In this document: piece after piece, positions 1 through 11,146 of the stretch
Numbering within the stretch: the stretch's first letter is position 1
Layout: the number at the start of each line of letters is the position of its first letter
Origin: Voacanga thouarsii
Taxonomy: Eukaryota > Streptophyta > Magnoliopsida > Gentianales > Apocynaceae
Direction: 5' to 3'
NCBI GenBank assembly: GCA_026120185.1
Contig: JANUWF010002342.1
Span: forward strand, 4,531,001-4,595,000
Length of the DNA: 64,000 nucleotides
Made by a program: the position numbers and the translations under genes
Notes under the pieces: model-generated
Database searches by the model: none
Seen by the model: the letters and a program-made list of their open reading frames with translations, nothing else
Told to the model about the DNA's origin: nothing

Positions 1-480
1 AGAATATCATCCACATACAAGACAAGAAAAATCACATTAAACCCCTCAAGCTTCTTGTACATGCATGGTTCATCCTCGTTTTGAATAAAACTATAAGACT
101 TTACAGTATCATCAAAACGAATGTTCCACGCTCTTGATGCTTGCTTAAGTCCATAAATGGACTTCTTAAGCTTGCAAACCATATATTATTGGCCTTCGGC
201 TATAAAACCTTCTGGTTGAAACATATAGTTGTCTTCGCTAAGATAGCCAGTCAAAAAAGCCGTCTTGGCATCCATTTGCCATATCTCGTATTCATAGTGA
301 CATGCGATGGCAAAGAGGATACAGATGGATTTAAGTATGGCCACAAGGGAAAAGGTTTCCTCATAATCGATCCATTCTTTCTGAGTATACCCTTTTGCCA
401 CAAGCCTAACTTTGAAGGTTTCCACCTTCCCATCCGCTCCCCTCTTCCTCTTGTATACCCACTTATACCCAATAGGTTTT
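1..480 (-). pseudogene. A1 reverse transcriptase fragment
   Basis: The minus-strand translation gives typical copia reverse-transcriptase blocks: [19 protein letters not shown], then WQMDAKTAFLTG, then the start of a second block ending in the catalytic LYVDDIL at the window edge. A stop near 186-188 breaks the frame between the two blocks. The same region of A2 (9646-10284) matches it closely. Only the 5' half of the domain is visible; the rest and RNase H lie outside the window. Confidence 0.88.
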
Positions 481-860
481 ATCCCCTCGGGTGAAGCTAC
501 AAGATCCTATATCTGATTGAATTACATAGACTCAATCTCGGCTTTTATTGCTTCATGCCATAGATTTGCATTGGTATCAGCAGTCGCCTCCTCGTATCTA
601 GTGGGATCTTATTCCTGATGATCAGAGATCAGCTCAAAAGCTTCTCCATACCATCTATCTGGAACCCTAGACACTCTCCCACTGCGACGAGGCAACATTT
701 GTGCAGGGTCTTGAAGCTGTGCCTCTTCTTGTTCCACAATCGGGTCAAAAGAAGTTACTTCTGAAGATAACTTCTCCTCGAGTTCCAACCTATTTGAACC
801 TTTTATGGAAGTACTTTAATCATCCTCTAATTATCTAGCATTAGTACTAACCAGTACTTT

Positions 861-1990
861 CTACTCCTTAGGATGATAAAAGTAACTACCCTTCGTTCCT
901 TTTGGATACCCAACAAAATAGCATAATTTTGATCTTGGTTCCAACTTATCTCCCTTGATCAGTACATAAGCTGGACAACCCCATATCCTGAGATGATTCA
1001 GACTTGCCTTACGCCCAGTCCACATCTCATAGGGAGTCCTAGGTACTGACTTGGAAGGCACCAAATTCAGAATATATATCGCTGTTTCTAGGGTATATCC
1101 CCAAAAAGATACTGGAAGAGTAGCATGAGACATCATGCTTCTGACCATTTTCATCAATGTCATGTTCCTTCTCTCAGCCATTCTATTCTGCCGGGGTATC
1201 CCCGGCGCAGAGAGTTGGGATACTATCCCATAATGTACCACGTAGTCCTTGAATTCACCTAGGAGGTACTCTCCACCATGATCCGATCGTAAGGTATTGA
1301 TTAATTTACCTGTCTGATGCTCCACTTTAGCCTTAACTCCTTGAATTTATCAAAAGACTCAGACTTGTGCCTCATCAGGTAAATATAATTAAACTTTGTA
1401 CAATCATCTGTGAAAGTGATGAAGTACTCTAAACCTCCTCTAGCTGGTGTAGACAATGGACTACACACATCAGTGTGAACAAGGCTCGGTACTTCCTTGG
1501 CCCTATCTGCCTTTGGGATAAAAGACCTTTTGGTCATCTTTCCCATAAGGCATGATTCACACTGATGCCAATTTTTCAATCTCAATGAGTTCAAAGGCCC
1601 ATCATAGATTAGCCTCTAAATCCTGGTTGAGTTGATGTGACCCAACCTTAGATGCCAAAGATATGAATCATTAATATTGGTCTTTCTCTTCTTAGTTAAA
1701 GGTTCAAATTGAGCATTATTTGATTACTTGTTAATAGGGTTTAAATAGCATAGATTTCCATACATGTGCCCAGTACATAATATTTCTCCATCTCTACTGA
1801 TAGAAATACCAAAATGGAAAGATACAGAATATCCTTGATTTATAAGTTTCGCAACTGAAATCAAATTCTGACGAAAATCAGGTACATATAAAATATCCAT
1901 TAAAACCACTTTCTTATTACAATCAAAATCAAGATCCATCTCTCCCACTGCAAGGGCCCAGACTTGTGCTCTATTTCCCACGCGTAATCC
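861..1990 (-). pseudogene. A1 integrase
   Basis: The frame opens with the pre-integrase region (about 1724-1981) and continues through the CxxC half of the HHCC zinc-binding motif (CESCLMGKMT). The first catalytic Asp lies in LVHTDVC, the second in LRSDHGGEYL and the Glu in a QNRMAERRN block. All three catalytic residues are visible. A frameshift near 1300-1325 separates the first Asp from the others. The C-terminal part holds the usual WGCPAYV and YFVGYPKGTKG blocks. The hinge at 481-860 before reverse transcriptase is poorly conserved, with stops. Confidence 0.88.
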
Positions 1991-2013
1991 ATGTTCGCCC
2001 TTCTTGAGTTTTC

Positions 2014-2927
2014 TTATTTTTCTAAACCCCGTAAGGAGTTACAGATATGATCAGTGGCTCCTAAATCAAAAATCCAAGTGGAAGTTGATCCAACTATTGA
2101 TATAGACTCTAGATAGAAAACATTACCTGTGGAATTTTTCTTGGCTTGAAGATCTGGACGCTCCTTTTTCCAGTGTCCCTTCTTTCCACATTTGAAGCAC
2201 TTGCCCTTCTGTTTGTCTTTGGGCTGGGTCTTGGGCTGGGCTACTGCGTTTCCTTTCTTCCTTTTGAACTTTCTGGGCTTAGACCCAGTTCTTGAAGAAG
2301 AAGCCTTAGCAATCATTGCCTTTGAATTTGGCTTCATGACCTTCTCTGCCATCTTGAGTTCCTTCATCAACTCAGTCAAACTCATGTTTAACTTGTTCAT
2401 ATTGTAATTTAGTTTGAATTGAGTAAAGGAACTCGGTAGAGATTCGAGAACCATGTCCACATGGCTTTCGGGGTCAATGATAGCCCCTAAGATGTCCGCC
2501 TCCTCAAAAGCAGCAATCATCTTGAGCATATGCTCCCTGACTGATGCTCCCTCAATCATCGTAGTGTTTATTATAGTTCAAAGAGCCTCCTGCCTTGCGG
2601 GTCGGCTCTTATCTACGAACATAGTGGCCAATGAATGACTAATGTCATACGCAGAAGCCATGTACTCGTGTTTAGATTGGAGCACATTATACATGGAGGC
2701 TAGCATATAGCAACGTGCCATTTCATTAGCCTTCTTTCATGCCTTCTCAGCCTTTCGCTCTTCATCGGTAGAACCTTCCCGATCACAGGGCAGATCTCGT
2801 AAAGGACATACTTATACTCCTCGGCTGTGAGTATTATGTCCAGGTTCCTCTTCCAATCCACGTAGTTTGGTCCCGTTAATTTATTCTCACGGAGAATAAC
2901 GACCAAAGGACTAAAAGAACCTCCCAT
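2014..2927 (-). pseudogene. A1 gag with zinc knuckle and degenerate protease
   Basis: The start at 2927 opens a plant copia gag (UBN2/DUF4219 type), with LTGPNYVDWKRNLDIIL near its N-terminus. A break lies between 2560 and 2700. The later part carries a nucleic-acid-binding knuckle, CFKCGKKGHWKKER, whose last Cys is replaced by Arg, so the CCHC motif is damaged. It ends in WIFDLGATDH, a copia protease site in which the Ser of DSG is now Leu. A polypyrimidine tract and CAG lie immediately before the start and could act as a splice acceptor. Confidence 0.87.
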
Positions 2928-3792
2928 AATTTCTGAAAAATCGAAAAAAAAAATAAATTTAGTTTGTGAAAATAAATTTGTGTACTGAAATAAATTTGGC
3001 TTTTAGGAAAACTGACATAGCTTCTTTGGAAGATTAACAGTTCCCTAAGCTAAGTGTATTAACCACCACAAATTAATTTTCCTTCTAGGTAATGATCTAG
3101 AGGATAACTCCGTCGTGGGATGGCCGTTTCCTCTCATTTCCTATGGACATTCCTCGCACTATAACCTTCATCGTGGGCTGGTCGATTATAGTACGTGTCC
3201 CGAGTTATCAATTACATGATTCTATTAGATCTAGATCTTTGTGGTATCCCCATCCTATACGGATTCATTCCCAGGGTGACGCGAGGAGACCCACGATCTC
3301 TAATGAGGATTATGATGAAAGCCGTGTGGTCGTTGAAACTCCTCTCCCACTTAGTCTTTTAAAATAAAGTTTTCTAAAAAAAAAAATCCTTTTAAAATTT
3401 CCATTAAGTTTTCCTTTAACTTAAAAATAAAATATCCAAGTCCATTAAAATCTCTATGTCAAGGATTATATCCTTTGAGAAATTTATCCATGAACTAATT
3501 TTATTTAAGTTAAAACTTAATGATTTCAAAAAAATTTCCAATTAAAACTTTTCCGAGACTTTGGTCTCAATTTTATTTAACAAAACAATTTTCCTTGTGC
3601 AAAATAAAAATAAATGGTTTTCTATTTTAACTTACAAAAATATCTAAATCCAATATATTTTCTATGTCAAGGATTAAATCCTTTGAGAAAATATCAAAGG
3701 ATTAATTTTTTTTCAAGTTAAAATAACCATTTAATTTTTTAAAGAAAAATGTTTTCCTTATATAACTATTCCCTAAATCAATCAAACTCATT

Positions 3793-3804
3793 GCTCTGAT
3801 ACCA
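3793..3804 (-). other. A1 primer-binding site
   Basis: The minus strand reads TGGTATCAGAGC, the complement of the 3' end of plant initiator Met-tRNA and the standard primer of plant copia elements. It lies two bases after the LTR end (CTTCA-AG). It fixes the 5' LTR as the sequence to its right. Confidence 0.92.
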
Positions 3805-3806
3805 CT

Positions 3807-4232
3807 TGAAGATCATGGCAGTGGACAGAGAGCATGCATATATGAACAAAAATGGAGGAAATATCATTAAACATGTCATGACAGCAGCATGGAGGTTTAA
3901 GAACATACCTCTTGGAGCCTTAAAACGTGAAGATTGAAGAAGACTGGATTGAAGCTCAAAAACACAGCTTTCTTCTTCCACCGTGTAGTGAAACCTCCTG
4001 CGTTAACTTCTCACCCCCGGTGCAATGCCAAGCCTTTTAGTTCATAGAATATACCCAACCTAATCTCTGTTTGGTGAGTAACGAAAATGGGTAGAAGAAG
4101 AGCTTCTCAGAGAATGTTTTTCCTTCACTTCCTCTGTTGGTATTTATAGGCAGTGGCTTCGTGAACCAAAACCCGAAGCCAAAAAACCAAGAGACACAAA
4201 TAAAAAAAATTAATTTTGTCAAATAAAATTTT
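3807..4232 (-). repeat. A1 5' LTR, truncated, with promoter
   Basis: On the minus strand this piece carries a TATA box, CCTATAAATA (4141-4150), about 330 bp before the LTR end, as expected for the U3/R border. It ends in CTTCA just before the primer site. The LTRs of A2 and of the solo copy are about 1.8-1.9 kb, so most of U3 is missing here. The cut at about 4232 coincides with the start of A2 leader sequence. A short reading frame and a splice-donor consensus lie between the TATA box and the LTR end. Confidence 0.75.
3909..3981 (-). other. Predicted LTR leader exon of A1
   Basis: About 160 bp after the TATA box an ATG at 3981 opens 24 codons plus one base, ending at AAGAG|GTATGT, a strong plant donor. 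The gag acceptor (TTTTTCAG, exon from 2932) adds two bases, so splicing would join this frame to gag in phase and remove 976 nt including the primer site. The encoded N-terminus is acidic (MEEESC) and unlike the leader frames of the other two LTRs. This is a prediction from sequence; no transcript is available. Confidence 0.45.
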
Positions 4233-5005
4233 TGTAAGTTAAAATAGAAAACCATTTTAATTTATTTTTGCTAAGAAAAAAAATAATTTTGTCAAATAAA
4301 AACTTGAGATCAAAATCTCTAAAAAGTTTTAAATGGAAATTTTTTTGAAATTATTAAGTTCTTAACTTAAATAAAATTAATCTATAAGGAAAATTTTCTC
4401 AAATGATATAAACCTTGACAGAGAAATTTTTATGGATTTAGATATTTTATTTTAAGTTAAAAGAGAGCTTAATTGAAAATTTTCAAATGATATTTTTTCA
4501 AGAAAATCCTTATTTAAAAAACTAAATGAGAGAGGGGTTCCAACGACCCCACGGCTTCCATCACGATCCTCATTAGAGATCGCATGTCTCCTCGTGTCAC
4601 CCTGGGAATGAACCTGTGTAGGATGGAGATACCACAAAGATCTAGAACTAATGGAAGGATGTAATTAATAACCCGAGACATGTACTATGATCGACCAGCT
4701 TATGTTGGAGGTTATAGTGCGAGGTATGTTCATAGAAAATAAGAAGAAATGACTATCCCCTCGATGGAGTTATCTTCTAGATTATTACCTAAAAGGAAAA
4801 TTAATTGGTAGTGGTTAACACTCTTAGCTTAGGAAACTGTTAATCTTCTCAAGAAGCTATGTCAATTTTCCTAAGAGCCAAATTAATTATGTTAAAGATA
4901 ATAGTGATGGGGTTAGCTATTATCAGTTTAATATGAGGATAAAGTGCACAAAATTATTTTGTTTTCACAATTTTGAGAATTTCTTTTATTTTTTAAATTT
5001 TAGAA

Positions 5006-6395
5006 ATGGTTGGTGAGGTTCTTTCAGTCCCTTAGCCGTTATTCTCCGCGAAAATAAGCTAATGGGTCTAAATTATGTGGACTGGAAGAGGAATTTGGAC
5101 ATAATACTTACAGTTGAGGAGTATAAGTATATTCTTTATGAGACCTGCCCTGTAGTTGGGGAAGGTACCACCGTTGAGGAGTGTGAGGCTGAGAAGGTAT
5201 GGAAAAAGGCTAATGAGATGGCACGATGCTATATGCTAGCCTCCATGTCAAATGTGCTCCAATCTAAACATAAGCACATGACAATTGCATATGATATAAG
5301 TACATTACTAGCCATGATGTTCATGGATAAGAGTCGGCTCGCAAGGCAGGAGGCTATTCAAACAATAATTAATACTAAGATAGCTGAGGGAGCATCAGTC
5401 CGAGAGCATATACTCATCAAGATGATTGCTACTTTAGAGAAAACGGAAGTCTTGGAGGCTGTTATTGACCCTGAGAACCAAGTTCTTTTAGTCTTTTAGC
5501 CGTTATTCTCCATAAAAATAAGCTAACGGGTCTAAATTATGTGGATTGGAAGAGGAACCTGAACATAATACTCACAGCTGAGGAGTATAAGTATATTCTT
5601 TACGAGACCTGCCCTGTGGTTGGGGAAGGTACCACCGCTGAGGAGTGTGAGACTGAAAAGGTATGGAAAAAGGCTAATGAGATGGCATGATACTATATGC
5701 TAGCCTCCATATCAAATGTGCTCCAATCCAAATATAAGTACATAACAACTGCATATGATATAAGTACATTACTAGCCACGATGTTCGTGGATAAGAGTCG
5801 GCTCGCAAGGCAGGAGGCTCTTCGAACAATAATTAACACCAAGATAGTTGAGGGAGCATCAGTTCAAGAGTATATACTCAAGATGATTGCTGCTTTAGAG
5901 AAAACAGAAGTCTTAGGGGCTGTCATTGACCCCGAGAGCCAAGTGGACATGGTTCTCGAATCTCTGTCGGGCTCCTTTACTTAGTTCAAGTTAAACTACA
6001 ACATGAACAAGTTAAACATAATTAAGTTGATGAAGGAGCTTTAGGTGGTAAAGAAGGTCATGAAGCCATAAGCTAGGCCTATGATGGCTTGTTCTTCAAG
6101 AATTGGGTCCAAGGATAGAAAGTTCAAGAAGAAGAAAGGGAATGTAGTGCACCAGCCCAAGTCCCAGCCCAAAGCCAAACCCAAGGGCAAATGCTTTAAA
6201 TGTGGAAAGAAGGGACATTGGGAAAAAAAAAGTGTCCAGATCTTCAAGTCAAGAAAAACCCCATAGGTAATATTTTCTATCCAGAGTCTATATCAATGAT
6301 TGGATCAACCTCTACTTAGATTGTTGATTTAGGAGCCACCGATCATATCTATAACTTCTTGCAGGGGTTTAGAAAGATTAGAAGACTCCAAAAGG
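5006..6395 (+). pseudogene. A2 gag and protease remnant
   Basis: An acceptor-like TTTTAAATTTTAG precedes the ATG at 5006. The expected frame meets a stop after nine codons; the recognisable gag (LNYVDWKRNLDIIL) resumes at 5062. After a tandem copy of the same segment the frame continues to a zinc knuckle (CFKCGKKGHWEKK, about 6180-6235). There a run of A residues carries a frameshift that removes the last Cys from frame. A degenerate protease block (VDLGATDH, about 6320-6350) follows, again with DLG for DSG. Confidence 0.85.
5019..5946 (+). repeat. 464-bp tandem duplication within A2 gag
   Basis: Two adjacent copies (about 5019-5482 and 5483-5946) both start at GTTCTTT-CAGTC / GTTCTTTTAGTC. 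Both run through TTAGCCGTTATTCTCC, the VDWKRNL block and the LARQEA block to IDPE(N/S)QV. A1 has one copy. Copy 1 ends in a stop soon after the join at IDPENQ, so the duplication itself breaks gag. The copies differ at scattered bases, so it is not recent. Confidence 0.9.
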
Positions 6396-6882
6396 GCAAA
6401 CATGGACTATGCGTGGAAAATGAAACATAAGTGTGGGCTCTTGGAGTGGGAGAACTGGAACTCACTTTTAATTGTAATAGAATAGTGTATTGAAGGATGT
6501 TTTATTTGTTCTTCGTTTTAGATAGAATTTGGTTTTAGTTGCAAAACTAATAAATCAAGGATTTTCTATTTCTTTTCATTTTAGTATAACTATCAGTAGA
6601 AATAGAGATGTAATATGTACTGGGCACATGTATAAAAATTGTTCTTCATTAATCCTATTAACAATTAATTAAATAACGCTCAATCTGAACCTTTAAATAG
6701 GAAGAGAAAGACCAATGTCAATGACTCATATCTTTAGCATCTAAGGTTAGGTCACATTAACTCAATTAGGATTCAGAGATTAATTCATTATGGGCCTTTA
6801 TGCTCATTGAGAATGAAAAGTTGGTTTCAGTGTGAATCCTGTCTTATAAAAAAATGACCAAAAGGTCCTTTACCCAAAAAAC

Positions 6883-8679
6883 TAAAGGTTTAAAGTAGGA
6901 AATTAAAGCATGCAATAGAAGGAAAAATTGAAAAACGAAGAACAAGAAACTCCCGGCCACAGCCGGCGCCGGTCACGGCCTGGGGGGGCTCCGAGAGAAA
7001 ATTTTTTACCTCTTTTTCTTGTTCTTAGAATTGGCTGAACCAGAATGTGTGGAACTGGGGTAGGTGCGCTGGTGGAAACCTCTGGTGCGATTCCTGCAAG
7101 CCTCCTACTCCGTCTGTGCATGTATGTGAATGTCAATCTCTCGATCTTTCAGTATATGGCATGCCTAATCCCGTTTTGTGAACAACTCACAGGGTTAAGG
7201 AGTATTTTTGAGAGAGAGAAAGGGGCTGTCACATTTTTTTTCACACGAGAAGTAGTGAAAAATAACGTTCTTTTTAAACACAGAAAAGAGGCAGTCCAAG
7301 AACAACGTACTTCTCTATTCTCTTGTTTAACCTAAATAAAACCCTAGGTTAAACTGAATTGGCCCATTGGACTCTTAGTTTAACCTTTTGGACTAAATTA
7401 ATTATTCTAATTAGAACCAAATAAATGGCCCAATTAATAATTAATTTTTCAGCCCAAATAAACTAGTCCAATTAACAAGCCTATTTTAGTTTAGTCCCAG
7501 ATCAATCTTTAATTATTCAAATTGTGCCAAAGCCTTGAAGAATTAATTAACCCACCAAACTAATTTAATTAATTCATTCTCTCTCCATGGACCTTTATTT
7601 TATTCTAACCCAATAATTAAATCAAACTACTTAAATAAAATAAAATCTATGTAATTTAATTTAAGATCAATTCCTTAGCCTGTATTTAATTAGGATTCAC
7701 AGTCTATACTGAGGACCAAAAGACACACCCCCTTGGTTACTAAAATGACCAAAATACCCTTGCGATATAAATAGTTGTATTTTTCATTTTAAATATTTTT
7801 TAATATCACCATAAGAAAATATTGACCCTAAGGACAATGCTACGTTAGCAAAATCTCCGACCTACAGGTGTAATGACTAAAATACCCCTCTATACATCGC
7901 CGTACATTTAGAGAGAAAGAAATATACTAACACCTCTCTAAATAACATCTACCATCTTTAGGTTTCTAGTCCAATAATCCACGACTTCCTGAATTATTTC
8001 TGCTTTCCAAGAAAGCTATCCTAAAGCAAACATCCAAGTCATGTTTCTCAGAGCCCTGGATATTTAGATTATTCAGACAACCACAAGGGGCGATATAGTA
8101 TAGAAACTATCTTGTACAAGTCTGTCTTAACTAACTAGTCACACATACTCAACATGTAAGTATATTGGTCCTACGATAGAACCTCAACTATAGCATATCA
8201 AAGTATATGTTTTCAGCTTCGTCAGACCATTGACTCATACTCAAGTCATTGAGTACCAGTCCACGCTGTCGTAGTCTAAGTTTCTACCATATAATACTTT
8301 TAAAAACTACTACTACAGGTCCTGTTCTACGCATTTGAAATACGCTTATGTCATGAAGTGAGTGGACTACTCACTGGCTAAAGGTAAGCCATTCCCCATT
8401 TGGAATTCATAACATAATAACCTAAACATGATGAGATTCTCATTCTCATCAATCGGTTAAGAACGAATGTTTATTTGTTAAGTAACCATTGATCCATACC
8501 TTACTGTGAAAGACCACCATTCACATGGACCACTTACTTAAACACAATAGGTCTTTTTCAAATGTAATTGTGCACAAATAAAATGTAAATTCACAAATAA
8601 TTTTTGAAAATAAATTCTTTTATTAAAACATTCAATATTTACATTAGAAACCTAATCTAAGAGGGCATATTTCCCAACA
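6883..8679 (-). repeat. Solo LTR of the A1/A2 copia family inside A2
   Basis: The minus strand starts TGTTGGGAAATATGCCC and matches the A2 3' LTR (11147-13073) throughout, including the TTGTGCACAA, ACGGCGATGTATAGAGGGGTATTTTAGTCATT-like and leader-exon regions. Flanks read AAAAC (left) and AAAAT (right), a 5-bp target duplication with one change. No internal sequence is present. Insertion is therefore by a relative of A2, followed by LTR-LTR recombination. The left border is uncertain by one or two bases because of an A run and because the LTR end reads TTTA, not TTCA. Confidence 0.85.
7010..7121 (-). other. Predicted LTR leader exon in the solo LTR
   Basis: An ATG at 7121 (an alternative in-frame ATG is at 7136) opens 37 codons plus one base, to the donor AAAGAG|GTAAAA. 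Near the start it encodes RRSRRLAGIAPE, matching the A2 LTR frame. The phase equals that of the A1 and A2 donors. It is conserved in reading frame despite many base differences from A2, which suggests it was once translated. Confidence 0.45.
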
Positions 8680-9645
8680 AAAATGAATAGAGCCAATGAA
8701 GCACCAAGTTTTGTTCACACTGATGCATATGGTCCTTTGTCTACACCAGTAAGAGGGGAGTTTGAGTACTTTATCACTTTCACAGATGATTATACAATGT
8801 ATGGTTATGTTTATCTGATGAGACGGAAGTCTGACTTTTTTGACAAGTTTAAAGAGTTTAAGGCTGAAGTGGAACGTCAGACAGGTAAACTAATCAAGAT
8901 CTTATGATCGGATCATGATAGAGAATACCTCATTGGTGAATTCAAAGACTACATGGTACATCATGGGATAGTATCTCAACTCTCTGCGCTAGGGACACCC
9001 CAGCAGAATGGAGTAGCTGAGAGAAGGAATAGGGCATTGATGGAAATAGTCTAAAGCATGATATCTCATACTACTCTTCTAGTGTTTTTTGGGGGATATA
9101 CCCTAGAAATAGCGACATATATTCTGAACTTAGTGTCTTCCAAGTCAGTACCTAGGACACCCTATAAGTTGTGGACTGGGCGTAAACCAAGTCTAAATCA
9201 TCTCAAGATATGGGGTTGTCCAACTTATGTACTGATCAAGAGAGATAAGTTAGAACTAAGATTGAAATTATGTTATTTTGTTGGGTATCCAAAAGGTACA
9301 AAGAGTTGTTACTTTTATCATCCTAAGGAGCAAAAAGTACTTGTGTGTACAAATGCTAGATATTTGGAGAATGATTAAAGTACATCCACTAAAGGTTCGA
9401 CAACGTTAGAACTCGAATAGAAGTTATCTTCTGAATCAATTTCTTCTAACCGGATTATAGAACAAGAAGAAGCACAGCCTCAGGAACCTATATAAACTGA
9501 GCCTCGATGTAGTGGGAGGATATCTAGGGTTCCAGAAAAATGGACTGGAGAGGTTTTCAACCTAATCTCCGACCATCAGGAACAAGATCCTACTAGATAC
9601 GAGGAGGCTATTATTGATGCCGATGCAAACCTATGGCATGAAGTA

Positions 9646-11124
9646 ATGAAAGCCAAGATTGAGTCTATGTATTTCAATCAAGTTTGGGATCTTGTAACTT
9701 TACCTAAAGGGATAAAACCCATTGAGTGTACAAGAAAAAGAGGGAAAACTAAACTTGTGACGAAAGGGTATACTCAGAAAGAAGGAATCGATTATGAGGA
9801 AACCTTTTCCCTGGTAACCATGCTTAAATCCATCCGTATCCTCCTTGCCATCGCACGTCATTATGACAATGAGATATGGCAAATGAATGTTAAGACGGCA
9901 TTTTTAAATGACCATCTTAGTGAGGGCATCTATATGTCCCAACCGGAAGGCTTTATTGCTGAAGGCCAAAAGCATATGGTTTGTAGGCTTAAGAAATATA
10001 TTTCTGAACTTTAGCAGGTATCCAGAGTATGGAACATTCGTTTTGATAAGATTATAAAATCTTATGGTCTCATTCAAAACGAGGATAAACCATATGTGTA
10101 TAGGAAATTGGAAGGCATAAACATAGTTTTTCTTGTACTGTATGTGGATGACATTCTACTCATTGAAAATGATGTAGAGACACTGTCATCTACTAAGGTT
10201 TGGCTATCTAGTCAATTTAGTATGAAGGACTTGGGTGAAGCCAGTAATATTCTTGGAATAAAGCTTCTTAGAAATAGAAAATAGAAAATGTTATGTTTAT
10301 TCCAAGCTATATACATTGAAAAGATGCTGGCTAAGTTCAGCATAAATTCATGTAAGGGAGTATTGATCTCTTGTAGACATAGGTTGTCTTTTTCCTCAAA
10401 AGACTATTCAAAGTCTCAAGAAGAAAAAGATAGAATGAGTAGGATTTCCTATACTTCAGCTGTGGGAAGTCTCATGTATGCCATACTGTGTACTAGGTCA
10501 GATATTTATTTTGTCATAGACTTAGTTAGTAGATATCAGTCAAACCACGGGGAGGTTCATTAGTAGGCTGTAAAATATATTCTCAAATATCTTAAGGGTA
10601 CGAGAGATTATATGCTGATTTACAAGGCTGATGACTTAGTTCCTACATGATACACGGACTCAGACTTCCAGATGGATAAAGATGAGAGAAAATCCATTAG
10701 TGAATATGTCTTCACCTTGTTTGGAGGAGTCATTTCATGGAGGAGTATCAAGTAATCTTGCATTACTGACTCAACTATGGAAGTTGAGTATGTGGCAACT
10801 TCAGAGGCATTTAAGGAAGCAGTTTGGCTCCGAAAGTTTCTTTTAGAACTTAGAGTTGTGTCACAAATGAATAAACAGGTTGTGATGTATTGTGACAATA
10901 ATGGCGCAGTCTCACAATCCAAAGAACCCAGAAACCACAAAAAAGAGAAGCACATAAAGAGAAAGTACTACCTGATCCGGGATTTCATCCAGAGACGAAA
11001 AATCGTGGTGGAACAGATTGTCTCAGAGAATAATCTAGCAAATCATTTTACCAAGCTTTTGCCAGAAAGAGTCTTTAGAAGACACTTAGACGCCATAGGA
11101 GTGGACACCTATGGACTTACTTAG
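9646..11124 (+). pseudogene. A2 reverse transcriptase and RNase H
   Basis: Blocks in order are KLVTKGYTQKEGIDYEETF, the first-Asp region WQMNVKTAFLND, the catalytic LYVDDILLIEND (about 10140-10165), the thumb region with SYTSAVGSLMYAI, and RNase H with MEVEYVATSEA and YCDNNGAV. It ends at LPERVFRRHLDAIGV, typical of a copia polyprotein C-terminus, shortly before the polypurine tract. Stops near 10014, 10284, 10563 and 10755 break the frame. Confidence 0.9.
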
Positions 11125-11146
11125 TATTTGAGTACAAGTAAGAGAT

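Larger units (their letters stand above)
1..4232 (-). mobile_element. Ty1/copia element A1, 3' part beyond the window
   Basis: Read on the minus strand, the order is LTR fragment, tRNA primer site, untranslated leader, gag with zinc knuckle, protease remnant, integrase and reverse transcriptase. This is the Ty1/copia order, with integrase before reverse transcriptase. The element runs off the window inside the reverse transcriptase at the YVDD box. Stops and frameshifts split every domain, so it is not functional. Its 5' LTR is cut at about 4232, where a second copia of the same or a close family (A2) begins in the opposite direction. Boundaries rest on the primer site and on the inverted match between the two leaders. 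The LTR start itself is missing. Confidence 0.9.
2950..4935. repeat. Inverted repeat of two copia leaders
   Basis: The A1 leader (about 2950-3645, minus) and the A2 leader (about 4233-4935, plus) are diverged copies of the same sequence facing each other, separated by the truncated A1 LTR of about 590 bp. Matching blocks include the Leu/Lys-poor AT-rich tract beside the spacer, the segment ending TCCTCATTAGAGATCG / CGATCTCTAATGAGGA, and the block next to gag. A2 has about 60-80 extra bases near 4900-4965. Confidence 0.8.
6420..9378 (+). pseudogene. A2 integrase, split by a solo LTR
   Basis: The 5' part (about 6420-6882) is a degenerate pre-integrase and zinc-binding region, with the KRPF-like stretch ending at the insertion. 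The 3' part resumes at 8680-8685 with NRANEAPSFVHTDAYGPL (first Asp). The second Asp is in SDHDREYL after a stop at about 8905, and the Glu in QQNGVAERRN. The C-terminal WGCPTYV and YFVGYPKGTK blocks end by 9378. The two halves join without loss if 6883-8679 and one target copy are removed. Confidence 0.87.

Noticed and set aside
6903..7136. The 77-codon frame in the solo LTR as a complete gene
   Set aside because: The conserved part stops at the splice donor; downstream residues differ from the A2 LTR. It is listed only as a possible leader exon.
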